A DNA stretch of 64,000 nucleotides from Ferruginibacter paludis (GTDB lineage Bacteria > Bacteroidota > Bacteroidia > Chitinophagales > Chitinophagaceae): assembly GCF_030409685.1 (NCBI RefSeq), contig NZ_JAUFQJ010000014.1:1-64000 (forward strand), given 5' to 3'. Positions 1 through 8,227 of this stretch are shown here, piece by piece (positions within the stretch are counted from its first letter, which is position 1; each line of letters begins with the position of its first letter). The notes beneath the pieces were generated by a model that worked only from the letters and a program-made list of their open reading frames with translations, did not search any database and was not told where the DNA came from. The position numbers and the translations under genes are program-made.

Positions 1-24
1 CAATTTACACACCGCTATATAACG

Positions 25-69
25 AAAAAAAAGGCTGCTCAACTTTTGAGACAGCCTTTTTATTTTTTT
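25..69. terminator. Bidirectional hairpin terminator
   Basis: Imperfect inverted repeat (arms about 31-41 and 47-58, one bulged base) flanked by an A run on the left and a T-rich tract on the right, so it could stop transcription from either side. Confidence 0.6.
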
Positions 70-128
70 AATCATTCCCCGTTACCAGGTCCTTACCCGC
101 GCAGCAATAATTTCTTTTTATGTAAAAC

Positions 129-159
129 AAAAAGCGCCGCAAACCTGCGGCGCTTTTTT
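129..159 (-). terminator. Rho-independent terminator of ssb
   Basis: Perfect 13-bp stem (129-141 with 146-158), loop AACC, GC core GCGCCGC, A run on one side and T run on the other. It lies 18 bases beyond the ssb stop codon, so it probably ends the ssb transcript. Confidence 0.85.
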
Positions 160-176
160 ATAAATTTTCTGTAAAA

Positions 177-647
177 TTAAAAGGGAAGATCATCTGCTGC
201 GTCTGAAGCCACACTCGCCGCTGCGGAAGACACAGGATTGTTACTGGCAGGCGTGTAAGAGGAATTGCTTTGATTACCCTGATTATAATTGCTGCTGCCA
301 CCTGATTGCTGGTGAGCAGGAGTATCTACACCACTTCCGCCTAACAATTGAATATTTTGTACCCGCATACGCAATGTTGCGGCAGCCTGGTTGTCCTTGT
401 TCATGTAAGCTTCCGCTTCCGGCGCCCCTTCCGCATATACAGTTTTGCCTTTTGTAAGGTATTGTGCCACGGCAGTTTTATCCGTCCAGTAAGCACATTC
501 TACCCAGGTAGTTCTTTCTTTTTGATTGCCCTGCCTGTCCTTGTAACGCTCTGTATGGGCTACGCTGAAATTGATTACGTTTTGTCCGTTTACCTCTTTT
601 ACGATGCAATCTTTACCCAAATTGCCTACGATTTGTAACTTGATCAT
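177..647 (-). CDS. ssb: Single-stranded DNA-binding protein
   Basis: Binds and protects single-stranded DNA during replication, recombination and repair, and recruits partner proteins through its C-terminal tip. Residues 1 to about 105 form the OB fold, with the typical start IVGNLGKD and the WVECAYW segment. Residues 110-150 are a Q/N/S/G-rich flexible linker, and the protein ends in the acidic tip DDLPF, which is diagnostic of bacterial SSB. At 156 aa the length is normal. It is monocistronic: the terminator at 129-159 follows and the neighbour upstream is separated by about 125 bases. Whether it is the main SSB or a second copy cannot be told here. Confidence 0.95.
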   Translation of the reverse strand: MIKLQIVGNLGKDCIVKEVNGQNVINFSVAHTERYKDRQGNQKERTTWVECAYWTDKTAVAQYLTKGKTVYAEGAPEAEAYMNKDNQAAATLRMRVQNIQLLGGSGVDTPAHQQSGGSSNYNQGNQSNSSYTPASNNPVSSAAASVASDAADDLPF

Positions 648-772
648 AATTGTGTGTTTTAAATGTTTAACCGATGTATCTGAATGTGAAAATTATGAAA
701 ATGTACTTTTAAAAATCTATTTAGTTATCTGCTTTTTACTAACAAAATTTACGGGTTATACTATTGATTTTT

Positions 773-1228
773 TTAGAGTGCTGATTCCGCAACACCTTTT
801 ATTTGTACCAGTATCGGGTTCCAGCCGTCGCCGTTGTTATAAACGTCCTGGTATCGTTTTTCTCCGTCCGCCGCACCTTCAAAACCATCCTGTGTTACCG
901 TTAAATTTACTTCACCATCCGGGCCGGACAATTCATATGTCACGTTCAAATAATTTTCAGGAATATCGGCCATTGTTGCATTTGGATCTATGACGGTATA
1001 CTTCAGCAATTTTTGTGGTACAATATCAACGATGGTACCTTTTACAAAAACTGTTTCCTTTCCTTCATACATGGCGCTCCATAATAATGGACTGCCTACT
1101 TTCCAGTCGGACACTGTTTTGCAACCAAACATATATTTTTTTGTTTGCTCCGGGTTTATTAATGCACCCCAAACCGCCACCGCAGGTGCATTAATGATAA
1201 TATTATTTTTTACAACTAGGTTTTCCAT
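773..1228 (-). CDS. SRPBCC family protein (AHSA1/START-like)
   Basis: Small helix-grip-fold protein of about 151 aa. The N-terminal pattern INAPAVAVWGALINPEQTKK and the later YTVIDPN and DGFEG segments match the AHSA1/polyketide-cyclase-like SRPBCC proteins of Bacteroidota, which bind hydrophobic ligands; the ligand is unknown. I chose the internal Met (MENLVV) because the family alignment begins there; an upstream ATG at 1246 would add six residues. No signal peptide is visible, so it should be cytosolic. It is followed upstream on the same strand by the XRE repressor gene, but that gene ends 54 bases before this one starts, so the two may be cotranscribed. Confidence 0.8.
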   Translation of the reverse strand: MENLVVKNNIIINAPAVAVWGALINPEQTKKYMFGCKTVSDWKVGSPLLWSAMYEGKETVFVKGTIVDIVPQKLLKYTVIDPNATMADIPENYLNVTYELSGPDGEVNLTVTQDGFEGAADGEKRYQDVYNNGDGWNPILVQIKGVAESAL

Positions 1229-1282
1229 TGAACTTTTTATATGCATGACCAGGAAATGAACAAAAAGGTCGAAAAGTATTTT

Positions 1283-2035
1283 TTAGTTCAGCTTTTTCTT
1301 TAGCGTGCTTACCTGGCTCTGCAAATTATTTACCATACTTGCCAAAGAGTTCATGTCCCAGCGCTGTTGCGCACTTACTTTGCTGATGACCATTTGCGCC
1401 TGCCACAGTTCTACCACATCTTCTACATTTACCTGGTAGGGCTGGTATTGCGGATTGTCACTTACCAGTGTGAATTTATTTTTGAGCTTATTATTTTTTA
1501 CCACTCTTTTATATACAATTCCTTCGTGCCGGCTTATAACAATGTAGGCCTGGTCACTTTTCACGTCTTCATTAAAATCTACCTTTTCACCTACAATAAT
1601 ACTGCCACTTGGGGTGGGTAACATACTGTCTCCAATAATTTCAAAGGCTCTGTAGTTACCGCCGGCAAGCATGGGTAATGTAAACGTGTTCAACTCATCA
1701 ATAAATTCACTGTCGGCATATCCGGCCAGGTAACCGGCAGCAGCTTTTACAGGCACAAAATGAATGATGTTTCTTTCGGCTGTCAGCATTTTTTGCTGCC
1801 TTCGTTTGGCAAGGTAAGTACTGGCAGTGTTGCTCAAATCTTTAAGCAATAATTCGTCCAACGTAAGCTTAAAAATATCGCATACAATTTCCAGTACTTC
1901 CAAACGGGGGTCGGCCCGCTCTTCTTCGTAAGCACCGATTAAAGACCGCTTGATACCTAATTTTACTGCAAATTCTTCCTGTGTCCAGCCACGCAATTTG
2001 CGGAGATACTTCAGATTTTGTCCTGCTTGTGACAT
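1283..2035 (-). CDS. XRE-family repressor with S24 (LexA-like) peptidase domain
   Basis: 250 aa. Residues 8-62 are an XRE helix-turn-helix (LRGWTQEEFAVKLGI). Residues 125-215 are an S24 domain with nucleophile S137 in GDSM and general base K176 in VYKRV. An Ala-Gly pair at 100-101 (AAAGY) lies where LexA/CI-type proteins are cut. By family knowledge such proteins act as dimeric repressors inactivated by self-cleavage after DNA damage or another signal; the trigger here is unknown. The last 25 residues form a short coiled coil (NNLQSQVSTLKKKLN). It is not canonical LexA, whose DNA-binding domain is a winged helix. A promoter with a perfect inverted repeat lies directly upstream, so autoregulation is likely. 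Confidence 0.88.
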   Translation of the reverse strand: MSQAGQNLKYLRKLRGWTQEEFAVKLGIKRSLIGAYEEERADPRLEVLEIVCDIFKLTLDELLLKDLSNTASTYLAKRRQQKMLTAERNIIHFVPVKAAAGYLAGYADSEFIDELNTFTLPMLAGGNYRAFEIIGDSMLPTPSGSIIVGEKVDFNEDVKSDQAYIVISRHEGIVYKRVVKNNKLKNKFTLVSDNPQYQPYQVNVEDVVELWQAQMVISKVSAQQRWDMNSLASMVNNLQSQVSTLKKKLN

Positions 2036-2057
2036 AATGCAACTAATTTGATTAGCA

Positions 2058-2087
2058 CAAATATACTAATATATTTAGCTTTACAAA
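2058..2087 (-). promoter_or_regulatory. Promoter and likely operator of the XRE/S24 repressor
   Basis: On the minus strand, TATATTTG (2058-2065) fits the Bacteroidota -7 box TAnnTTTG, and TTTG (2084-2087) fits the -33 box with 18 bases between. The spacer holds a perfect inverted repeat, AAATATA-CTAA-TATATTT (2059-2076), which overlaps the -7 box. That is where a repressor site would be expected. Function is inferred. Confidence 0.55.
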
Positions 2088-2186
2088 ATTTATTTTTAAG
2101 GTGAAGCGGGTATGCAATTATATTAAGCCATCTTTCAGGCAACTTAATCTCTTGGTTATTGTTATCATTGCTAAAGCCATGCGTTT

Positions 2187-2738
2187 ATGAAATCAGCCAT
2201 GCAAAAAATAGCTGTTGTTTTAATTGCGTTCTTCTTTTGTATTCAAAGCAGTGCACAGATTTTTTTGCCTGTTGATGCAGAATCATCCGTAAAATTTTCC
2301 ATTAAAAACTTTGGACTGACTACTGCTGGTCATTTCGCAGGGCTGAAAGGAAAAATACAATTTGATGCGGGTAATACAACATCCGCCAGTTTTGTGGTAA
2401 GTGTTGACGCCGCCTCTGTTAATACAGACAATAATACAAGAGACAAACACCTGCTGAAGGAAGACTATTTTGATGTTGCAAAATATCCTTTGATCAATTT
2501 TACTTCAACGAGTGTAAACAAGGATGCGGCAGGTAAGTTTTTAGTGACTGGTAACCTCTCCATCAAAGGTGTAACAAAACAAATTTCGTTTCCGTTTACT
2601 GCCGAGGTGCAAAACAACGGGTATCGCTTTTCGGGGTCATTTATTATTAACCGGCGTAACTTTGGGGTTGGTGGCAACAGTATGGTGCTGGCAGATAATC
2701 TGCAGGTATCACTCGATGTTTTTGCCAAAAAGGATTGA
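2187..2738 (+). CDS. YceI family periplasmic protein
   Basis: 183 aa with a cleavable signal peptide (residues 1-23, ending SSAQ). The mature part is a YceI lipocalin-like barrel: VDAESSVKFSIKNFG at the start, the hallmark DKHLLKEDYFDVAKYP in the middle, and GNLSIKGVTK later. Family members bind long-chain isoprenoid or lipid ligands in the periplasm, and their physiological role is often stress related. The start at 2187 or the second ATG at 2199 are both possible; both give a good signal peptide. It is transcribed away from the XRE gene with about 150 bases between them. Confidence 0.88.
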   Translation: MKSAMQKIAVVLIAFFFCIQSSAQIFLPVDAESSVKFSIKNFGLTTAGHFAGLKGKIQFDAGNTTSASFVVSVDAASVNTDNNTRDKHLLKEDYFDVAKYPLINFTSTSVNKDAAGKFLVTGNLSIKGVTKQISFPFTAEVQNNGYRFSGSFIINRRNFGVGGNSMVLADNLQVSLDVFAKKD

Positions 2739-2909
2739 CGATTTGTAGATAGCCCCGAATTCATACAACCGGAAATAGAACAGCTGTTCAACCAATAAAA
2801 ATTAGTTGCACCGAAGACGGGAGTTGCTTAAGAAGATATTGTACACGAGGCCGACGCAACGATGATCCACAAAGCTTCCCAGCCCGGACCAATTATTTTG
2901 TACCCGGAT

Positions 2910-3455
2910 TTATTTCTCTATGCTATCTAACTTTTGAAATGCATATAACATGCAGCTTACGTGCAATGCCTGTGCAAATTCATTGCGTTGCAACATGCTT
3001 CTCACCTCTTCCACCGGTACAAGATGGATGTCAATTTGTTCGTGCGCATCCAGACTTTGTACATTGACTTGTTTTCCGCCCCTGGCTAAAAACAAATGGG
3101 TATAGCCGCTTAACACGCCTGGGTTGCCTGCTACTTTTCCTACCTCATCTATCTGGGTAAACTCGTAGCCTGTTTCTTCCAGCAGTTCCCTTGCAATGGC
3201 TGTTGCTGCATCTTCACCTTCATCAGCAAAGCCGCCGGGTATTTCGGTAAGTACTTCGCCAACCGGGTGGCGGTACTGCTTTACGAGAATTACTTCCCCC
3301 TCGTCCGTAATGGCCATCGCACAAACAGTGGGCGGCAGTTCAACCACAAAATAAGATGGCACCATTGTGCCATTGGGCATTTCGCACACATCTTTGCGTG
3401 CCGTAAAATAGGGATGATTTGAAAGGTATTCGGAAGAAAGTATTTTCCAGTGCAT
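2910..3455 (-). CDS. NUDIX hydrolase (ADP-ribose pyrophosphatase-like)
   Basis: 181 aa, no signal peptide. The complete Nudix box runs from G75 to Y97 (G-x5-E81-x7-R89-E90-x2-E93-E94-x-G96), with REL LEETG matching the metal-binding helix. The surroundings (VKQYRHPVGE before the box) and length fit the ADP-ribose/NDP-sugar pyrophosphatase subgroup, which hydrolyses ADP-ribose to AMP and ribose 5-phosphate. The exact substrate is inferred only from this likeness. It follows the DinB-like gene on the same strand, about 90 bases apart. Confidence 0.9.
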   Translation of the reverse strand: MHWKILSSEYLSNHPYFTARKDVCEMPNGTMVPSYFVVELPPTVCAMAITDEGEVILVKQYRHPVGEVLTEIPGGFADEGEDAATAIARELLEETGYEFTQIDEVGKVAGNPGVLSGYTHLFLARGGKQVNVQSLDAHEQIDIHLVPVEEVRSMLQRNEFAQALHVSCMLYAFQKLDSIEK

Positions 3456-3542
3456 ATTGTTGCTTTAAAAATAAATCCGTTTAAAAACAGGCATGGCAGC
3501 AACCCATGGCGTTGCATTTTCGCTGCTTTTAAACGGATACAA

Positions 3543-4067
3543 TTACCAATTCATTCTTTGCCTTAAGGCTGTGATATGTGCTGTATGATGCAGGCTGTGC
3601 CATGCATACATACCCAGCAAGTGCCATAAGGTAATTTCTTTTTTTTGTTCGGGATGAAACACGGTTTTGTTCCACTCGTCTTCTTTAATATTTTCCAGCA
3701 CCGCCACCCATCTTGTGTGCAGCGCAAACAATAATGTGAGCGATACATTAATTGGAATGGCTTTGCTGTCGTTTAACAATGCCCATGCGCCTTCATCGTA
3801 TGGCTTTATTGTGGGGTTATTTTCTGTAAGCCCCAGTTTAAAACGGATGTAGGCATTCATATGACTGTCGGCCACGTGATGTACCAGTTGTTTCACCGTC
3901 CAGCCGTCAGGGCGGTAAGGTGTTTCCAGCTGATGTTCATCCAGGTTGATGACCGCATTTTCCAACTGGTTCGGCAGGTATTTAATATCAATAATCCACT
4001 GCTCCAGCTGCTTTGCAGAAAAGGGTTGTGGCTGATATTTACCAATGGGATATTTTAACTCTTCCAT
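3543..4067 (-). CDS. DinB/YfiT-like putative metal-dependent hydrolase
   Basis: 174 aa four-helix-bundle protein. It starts with the YfiT-type segment YPIGKYQPQPFS and carries the histidines expected for a three-His metal site: VHHVADSH in the middle and HSLHHTAHI near the C-terminus. Relatives include bacillithiol S-transferases and other DinB-superfamily thiol enzymes, so a metal-dependent transferase or hydrolase role is likely; the substrate is unknown. Its start codon lies one base past the stop of... the gene order is DinB first, then the FKBP gene lies upstream at 4069-4866, so the FKBP stop and this start are one base apart and translation is probably coupled. Confidence 0.85.
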   Translation of the reverse strand: MEELKYPIGKYQPQPFSAKQLEQWIIDIKYLPNQLENAVINLDEHQLETPYRPDGWTVKQLVHHVADSHMNAYIRFKLGLTENNPTIKPYDEGAWALLNDSKAIPINVSLTLLFALHTRWVAVLENIKEDEWNKTVFHPEQKKEITLWHLLGMYAWHSLHHTAHITALRQRMNW

Positions 4068-4068
4068 A

Positions 4069-4866
4069 TTAGTTTTGTGGCTTTGTTGTATCGGCTCCTA
4101 TTGGCTTTAGTTCGCCGGTAGTAGCAGGTGCATTTGGTTTAATACCCAGTAATTCCATTTCAAAAATCAAGGCAGCACCGCCGGGAATATCAGCGCCAGC
4201 ACCTCTTTCACCATAACCCAATTCACTTGGAATAAATACTTTGAACTTATCGCCGATGTGCATTAACTGTAAAATTTCTGTCCAGCCCCTGATAACACCG
4301 CCAACAGGTATAGTCAACGGTTCGCCTCTTTTGTAAGAGTTATCAAATTCTTTTCCGTCAATTAATGTACCTGCATAATTTGCCACTACGGTATCAACTG
4401 CTTTAGGAGTTGCTGAAGTGGCATCCCCTTTCTTCAATACTTCATATTGTAATCCACTTGGCAAAGTAATTACACCAGTGCGCTTTTTATTGGCTTCCAG
4501 AAAGGCAGTTGCTTTTGCTTTTTCAGCGCCACTTTTTTTAGCTGCATTGGTCTGCAATTTTTGCTGGATACACATATTGGCCTGCTGATCATTCAGCGCA
4601 GCAGTTCTCTTTTTAAAAACATCTTCCATGGCTTTTTCCATGGCTGCGTATGTAATTTGGTCAATACCCTGTTGTTTTAAATTATTGGCTACGTTCATAC
4701 CCAGTGCGTAGCTGAAAGAATCGGTTGAACTTTTTAATGCACTTACCGCTGGTTTAACCGCACCTGCTGCAGGTTTTGCTGCCGTAGTTGTTTTGGGTTT
4801 TGATTGCGCACTTACCTGCATACCTGTAATTGTAACCACGCAGGCCACTAAAAAAAATTGCTTCAT
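4069..4866 (-). CDS. FKBP-type peptidyl-prolyl cis-trans isomerase, exported
   Basis: 265 aa. Residues 1-20 are a signal peptide ending VSAQ. Next come a low-complexity A/K/P/T segment (22-45), an FKBP N-terminal dimerisation region (about 48-135, SFSYALGMNVANNLKQQG), and the FKBP catalytic domain (about 140-245) with GTLIDGKEFDNSYKRG, GWTEILQLM and IPSELGYGERG. The product resembles periplasmic FkpA/Mip-type foldases, which speed proline isomerisation in exported proteins. The C-terminal tail is P/T-rich. It shares an operon with the downstream DinB-like gene, with a one-base gap. Confidence 0.93.
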   Translation of the reverse strand: MKQFFLVACVVTITGMQVSAQSKPKTTTAAKPAAGAVKPAVSALKSSTDSFSYALGMNVANNLKQQGIDQITYAAMEKAMEDVFKKRTAALNDQQANMCIQQKLQTNAAKKSGAEKAKATAFLEANKKRTGVITLPSGLQYEVLKKGDATSATPKAVDTVVANYAGTLIDGKEFDNSYKRGEPLTIPVGGVIRGWTEILQLMHIGDKFKVFIPSELGYGERGAGADIPGGAALIFEMELLGIKPNAPATTGELKPIGADTTKPQN

Positions 4867-4926
4867 TGTGTTGTTTTAATTGTTGATTGATATTTATTGA
4901 ATATTGATTTTTAAACCGGTACAAAA

Positions 4927-5688
4927 TTATTCTTCCCTTATTTCTTTTCCTGTCAGGTGAATAAATACATCCTCCAGGTTGGCGGATTTTACTTGCCTGG
5001 GTCTTTCAAATCCGGTAGCCACCAGGTCGTCAATCAGCTGATCAGGCGAAGCCAGCGCTATGATTTTACCTTCATCCAGGATGGCGATGCGGTCGCACAA
5101 TTGCTCGGCTTCATCCATATAATGAGTAGTAATAATTACTGTGGTGCCTTTTGAGCGGATGCTTTTAATCAGCTCCCATAAACTTCTTCTTGCCTGCGGA
5201 TCAAGCCCGGTTGTTGGCTCATCTAAAAAAACAATTTTTGGCTGGTTGATCAACGTGGTAGCGATCGAAAAACGTTGCTTTTGCCCACCGCTTAACTCCT
5301 TGTATTTATTCTTTGCCTTATCTTCTAAATTTACCAGGTGCAGTAGTTCCATGGGCTGCACAGGGCGGTTGTATAATCCCGCAAATAACTGTATCAGTTC
5401 CAGTAAAGTCAACCCCGGGTAAAAGCCCGATGTTTGCAACTGTACCCCGATTATTTTTTTGATGTCATCCGCAGCCGTATCCAGGTTCAGCCCGTCTACT
5501 ATCACTTCCCCGCTCGTTTTATCCCGCAGGGTTTCAATAATTTCCAACGTGGTTGATTTACCTGCACCATTAGGGCCCAGCAATCCAAATATCTCTCCTT
5601 CAAAAACGTCAAAAGAAATGCCTTTTACCGCTTCGAAAGTTCCGTAACTCTTTCGCAGGTTTTTAACTGAAATAATGGTGCGTTGCAT
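4927..5688 (-). CDS. ABC transporter ATP-binding protein (DrrA/NatA type)
   Basis: 253 aa cytosolic ATPase. Walker A GPNGAGKST (38-46), signature LSGGQ (132-136), Walker B IVFLDEP (152-158), and an H-loop in TTHYMDEAEQ are all present. The C-terminal SANLEDVFIHLTG is typical of ATPases that pair with ABC-2 permeases in drug, lipid or sodium export. No permease gene lies on either side: the FKBP gene follows and aspartate kinase is divergent. The partner must be encoded elsewhere, or the gene has lost it. The substrate is unknown. Confidence 0.92.
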   Translation of the reverse strand: MQRTIISVKNLRKSYGTFEAVKGISFDVFEGEIFGLLGPNGAGKSTTLEIIETLRDKTSGEVIVDGLNLDTAADDIKKIIGVQLQTSGFYPGLTLLELIQLFAGLYNRPVQPMELLHLVNLEDKAKNKYKELSGGQKQRFSIATTLINQPKIVFLDEPTTGLDPQARRSLWELIKSIRSKGTTVIITTHYMDEAEQLCDRIAILDEGKIIALASPDQLIDDLVATGFERPRQVKSANLEDVFIHLTGKEIREE

Positions 5689-5891
5689 GTAAAACTCCGT
5701 TTGCTGAAAAAAATTATTTGCAAATTAAGCGAATTTGGCCTGTTGTAAACCAATTATTGCCTGATGCTCCTCAGAATTGGCGTTTACTTTAACTTTTAAG
5801 CGCCCGAATAATGGTTTACAAAGCAAGAAGTGCGACTTTTGCAACTCAATTTATTTTAACAATTACTCACTCACCAATACCCGTAGTACAA

Positions 5892-7148
5892 ATGAAGGTT
5901 TTTAAATTTGGCGGCGCCAGCATCAACAGCATCGAAAGGATACAAAACGTAGCACGTATTATTCAATCTTTTTCAGGAGAAAAATTACTGATCATTATCT
6001 CGGCCATGGGCAAAACAACCAATGGACTTGAAAAAGTAGCAGAAGCTTTTTTTGCCGGTGATAAAGAAATGGCTCTGCAGCTGTTTCACCAAATTAAAGA
6101 AGAGCATGTGAAAGTGCTGGCTCAATTAAACCCGGCAGCCACCAATATTTTAAGCGATTTATTTACCGAAGTAGAATGGTTGCTGCACGATAAACCACTG
6201 AGAGAATATGATTATTACTACGATCAGATTGTTTGTTGCGGCGAGTTGCTGAGCACTGCCATTGTAAGCAATTATTTAAACAGTATTGCTGTAACAAATA
6301 GCTGGGTCGATGTGAGGGATATTTTTAGAACCGATGACAACTTCAGGGAAGCCGGCATCGACTGGCAGTTTACTGAGCAAAAAGTACAGCAGGACATTGT
6401 ACCGCTTTTTGAGAATACTGACATCGTCATCACGCAGGGGTTTGTTGGAGCTACCGATGAAAATGAAAGTACTACGCTCGGCAGGGAAGGAAGCGATTAT
6501 ACCGCCGCCATTTTCGCCAACATGCTGAACGCCGAAAGTCAAACAATCTGGAAAGATGTGGAAGGAGTGATGAATGCAGACCCAAAGCTGTTTCCGGATG
6601 CACAATTCATCGCCGCCTTAAGTTATACGGAAGTCATTGAAATGGCTTATTACGGGGCCCAGGTCATTCATCCAAAAACCATCAAGCCGCTACAAAACAA
6701 AAGTATTCCCTTGCATGTACGTTGTTTTTTAAAACCCGCGTTACCCGGCACCATCATCGGCAACGAGCCGGTGCGGAATCTTCCGCCCATAATTGTTTTA
6801 AAAAGCAACCAGGTGCTGATGCAGTTTAACTCAAAAGATTTTTCGTTTGTGGAAGATATGCTGGTAAGCAAGTTGCATGGTTTATTTGTGGAGATAAAGA
6901 TAAGACCCAACCTGTCGCAAAACGGCGCTATCAGCTTATACTGTAGTTTTGATAACTGGCCGGAAAAAATAGAGAAGCTGGCACTTGCAGCAAGTGAATT
7001 ATTTGATGTACAGGTGGAAAAAGATATTGTATTGCTTACTGTACGTCATTACACCGATGCTGTTGTTGCTGAACTTACCGCCAATAAAACAGAATTGCTC
7101 AGCCAGCGGACAAGAGAAACTTTGCAGGTACTTTTGAAAGATAAGTAG
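5892..7148 (+). CDS. Aspartate kinase
   Basis: Phosphorylates L-aspartate, the first step toward lysine, threonine, methionine and diaminopimelate. The start at 5892 gives the family N-terminus MKVFKFGGASINS; the longer reading from 5811 adds 27 residues with no family likeness. The kinase domain fills about 1-280 (GREGSDYTAAIFA, WKDVEGVMNADP, EMAYYGAQVIHPK). Tandem ACT domains (about 300-418) give feedback control by end products. The length of 418 aa is near that of monofunctional enzymes, with no homoserine dehydrogenase part. It is a single gene, convergent with the L,D-transpeptidase. Confidence 0.93.
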   Translation: MKVFKFGGASINSIERIQNVARIIQSFSGEKLLIIISAMGKTTNGLEKVAEAFFAGDKEMALQLFHQIKEEHVKVLAQLNPAATNILSDLFTEVEWLLHDKPLREYDYYYDQIVCCGELLSTAIVSNYLNSIAVTNSWVDVRDIFRTDDNFREAGIDWQFTEQKVQQDIVPLFENTDIVITQGFVGATDENESTTLGREGSDYTAAIFANMLNAESQTIWKDVEGVMNADPKLFPDAQFIAALSYTEVIEMAYYGAQVIHPKTIKPLQNKSIPLHVRCFLKPALPGTIIGNEPVRNLPPIIVLKSNQVLMQFNSKDFSFVEDMLVSKLHGLFVEIKIRPNLSQNGAISLYCSFDNWPEKIEKLALAASELFDVQVEKDIVLLTVRHYTDAVVAELTANKTELLSQRTRETLQVLLKDK

Positions 7149-7254
7149 TATCGCAGAAGTGAATAAGCAATAGTGAATAGGCAATAACTCATCCGCCTTT
7201 TTATTCTTTAAACGATACCATCTGATAATTTGAATACAAAGTGCAGAAGTAAAA

Positions 7255-8019
7255 TCAATCAATGATATAATGCCCGGCCTTATTGACAATGATTACCGGC
7301 AGTTTCTTTTTTTCTTCAAAATAGTCAAATGCTTCTTTTAAACTAATAGCGAATTTTTGAAGTCCCTGGTTTTCTTTGGTGGCCAATGCAAGGTATTCGA
7401 ATGATTTTTTATTACTGTATTTTACCGGAAAAACATGCACGGGAATAAAGTCCTGCCCGTTTTCTTTAGCCAGGCTGGTCATCACATACAATTCTTCTAT
7501 GGGTTCATCACTGATTGCAATACATCCGGTAGACACACAATTGCCATGTATATAAATATTGTTGCCAGGCCTAAGGGAATCACTTAAAATCCGGTCGCTT
7601 GCGTTGGGATAATTCAGTCCAAGTGCCAAATGATAATTGCTGTTGGGATTAAATTCATTGATGTAGTAAAAGCCTTCCGGTACCTGGTAATCTCCTTCAA
7701 AACGTTTGGGGCCCATCGATCCGCTTTGCATGCAAACCTTGTAGGTTTTAAATAGTTTAAAGGTTTCCTTATCAGCGTTTTTTACCCACACTTCCAGTTG
7801 CTTATCGTATTTAAAACTGCGGATATAAACTTCCTCAGGGGGCCATTGCAGTTTTTTTTGTTCAAACTGTTTTTTTAAACTGTCTTCTGTTTTACTGAAA
7901 CCGTCAAATAATCTGCCGGTTGATTTTGATATGCTGATAAAACTGTTTTGAGCCGACAATCTACCTGCTGCTATTAACAGCAAAAACGATAAACTAATTT
8001 TTAACAGCCGGGTTTTCAT
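7255..8019 (-). CDS. L,D-transpeptidase (YafK-like)
   Basis: 254 aa with a signal peptide (1-23, ending LSAQ). The YkuD-type catalytic motif is seen at 158-166 (HGNCVSTGC), with H158 and the nucleophile C166, followed by IAISDEPIEE as in the YafK subgroup. Family members act in the periplasm on peptidoglycan stem peptides: some form 3-3 cross-links, others cut or attach lipoproteins, and DpaA-like YafK members remove Lpp. Which of these applies here is unknown. The GPKRFEGDYQVPEGFYYI segment is also typical of the subgroup. Confidence 0.9.
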   Translation of the reverse strand: MKTRLLKISLSFLLLIAAGRLSAQNSFISISKSTGRLFDGFSKTEDSLKKQFEQKKLQWPPEEVYIRSFKYDKQLEVWVKNADKETFKLFKTYKVCMQSGSMGPKRFEGDYQVPEGFYYINEFNPNSNYHLALGLNYPNASDRILSDSLRPGNNIYIHGNCVSTGCIAISDEPIEELYVMTSLAKENGQDFIPVHVFPVKYSNKKSFEYLALATKENQGLQKFAISLKEAFDYFEEKKKLPVIIVNKAGHYIID

Positions 8020-8227
8020 TATATAATAATTATCAGATATAACAGGTACATAAAAATAAGAATTTTATTGAAAGTTCATCGTTAAACATCCAATAAAACA
8101 TTTGGATTTTGCCGGTAAGACGTTAAGTCGCTTTTATCTCCATTGAAGAATACACTTTAGTTGCGCATTTTAAAACGTTCCTGACAGTCCACCGGCTACA
8201 AAGTCCTTAAAAATAGAATAGTGATTA

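Noticed and set aside
348-1259. Overlapping plus-strand ORFs opposite ssb and SRPBCC
   Set aside because: They lie antisense to clear genes, have no family likeness or signal, and show hydrophobic, Phe/Cys-rich composition typical of shadow frames.
5811-5891. Longer N-terminus of aspartate kinase
   Set aside because: The family starts at MKVFKFGG (5892); the 27 added residues look unlike any kinase.
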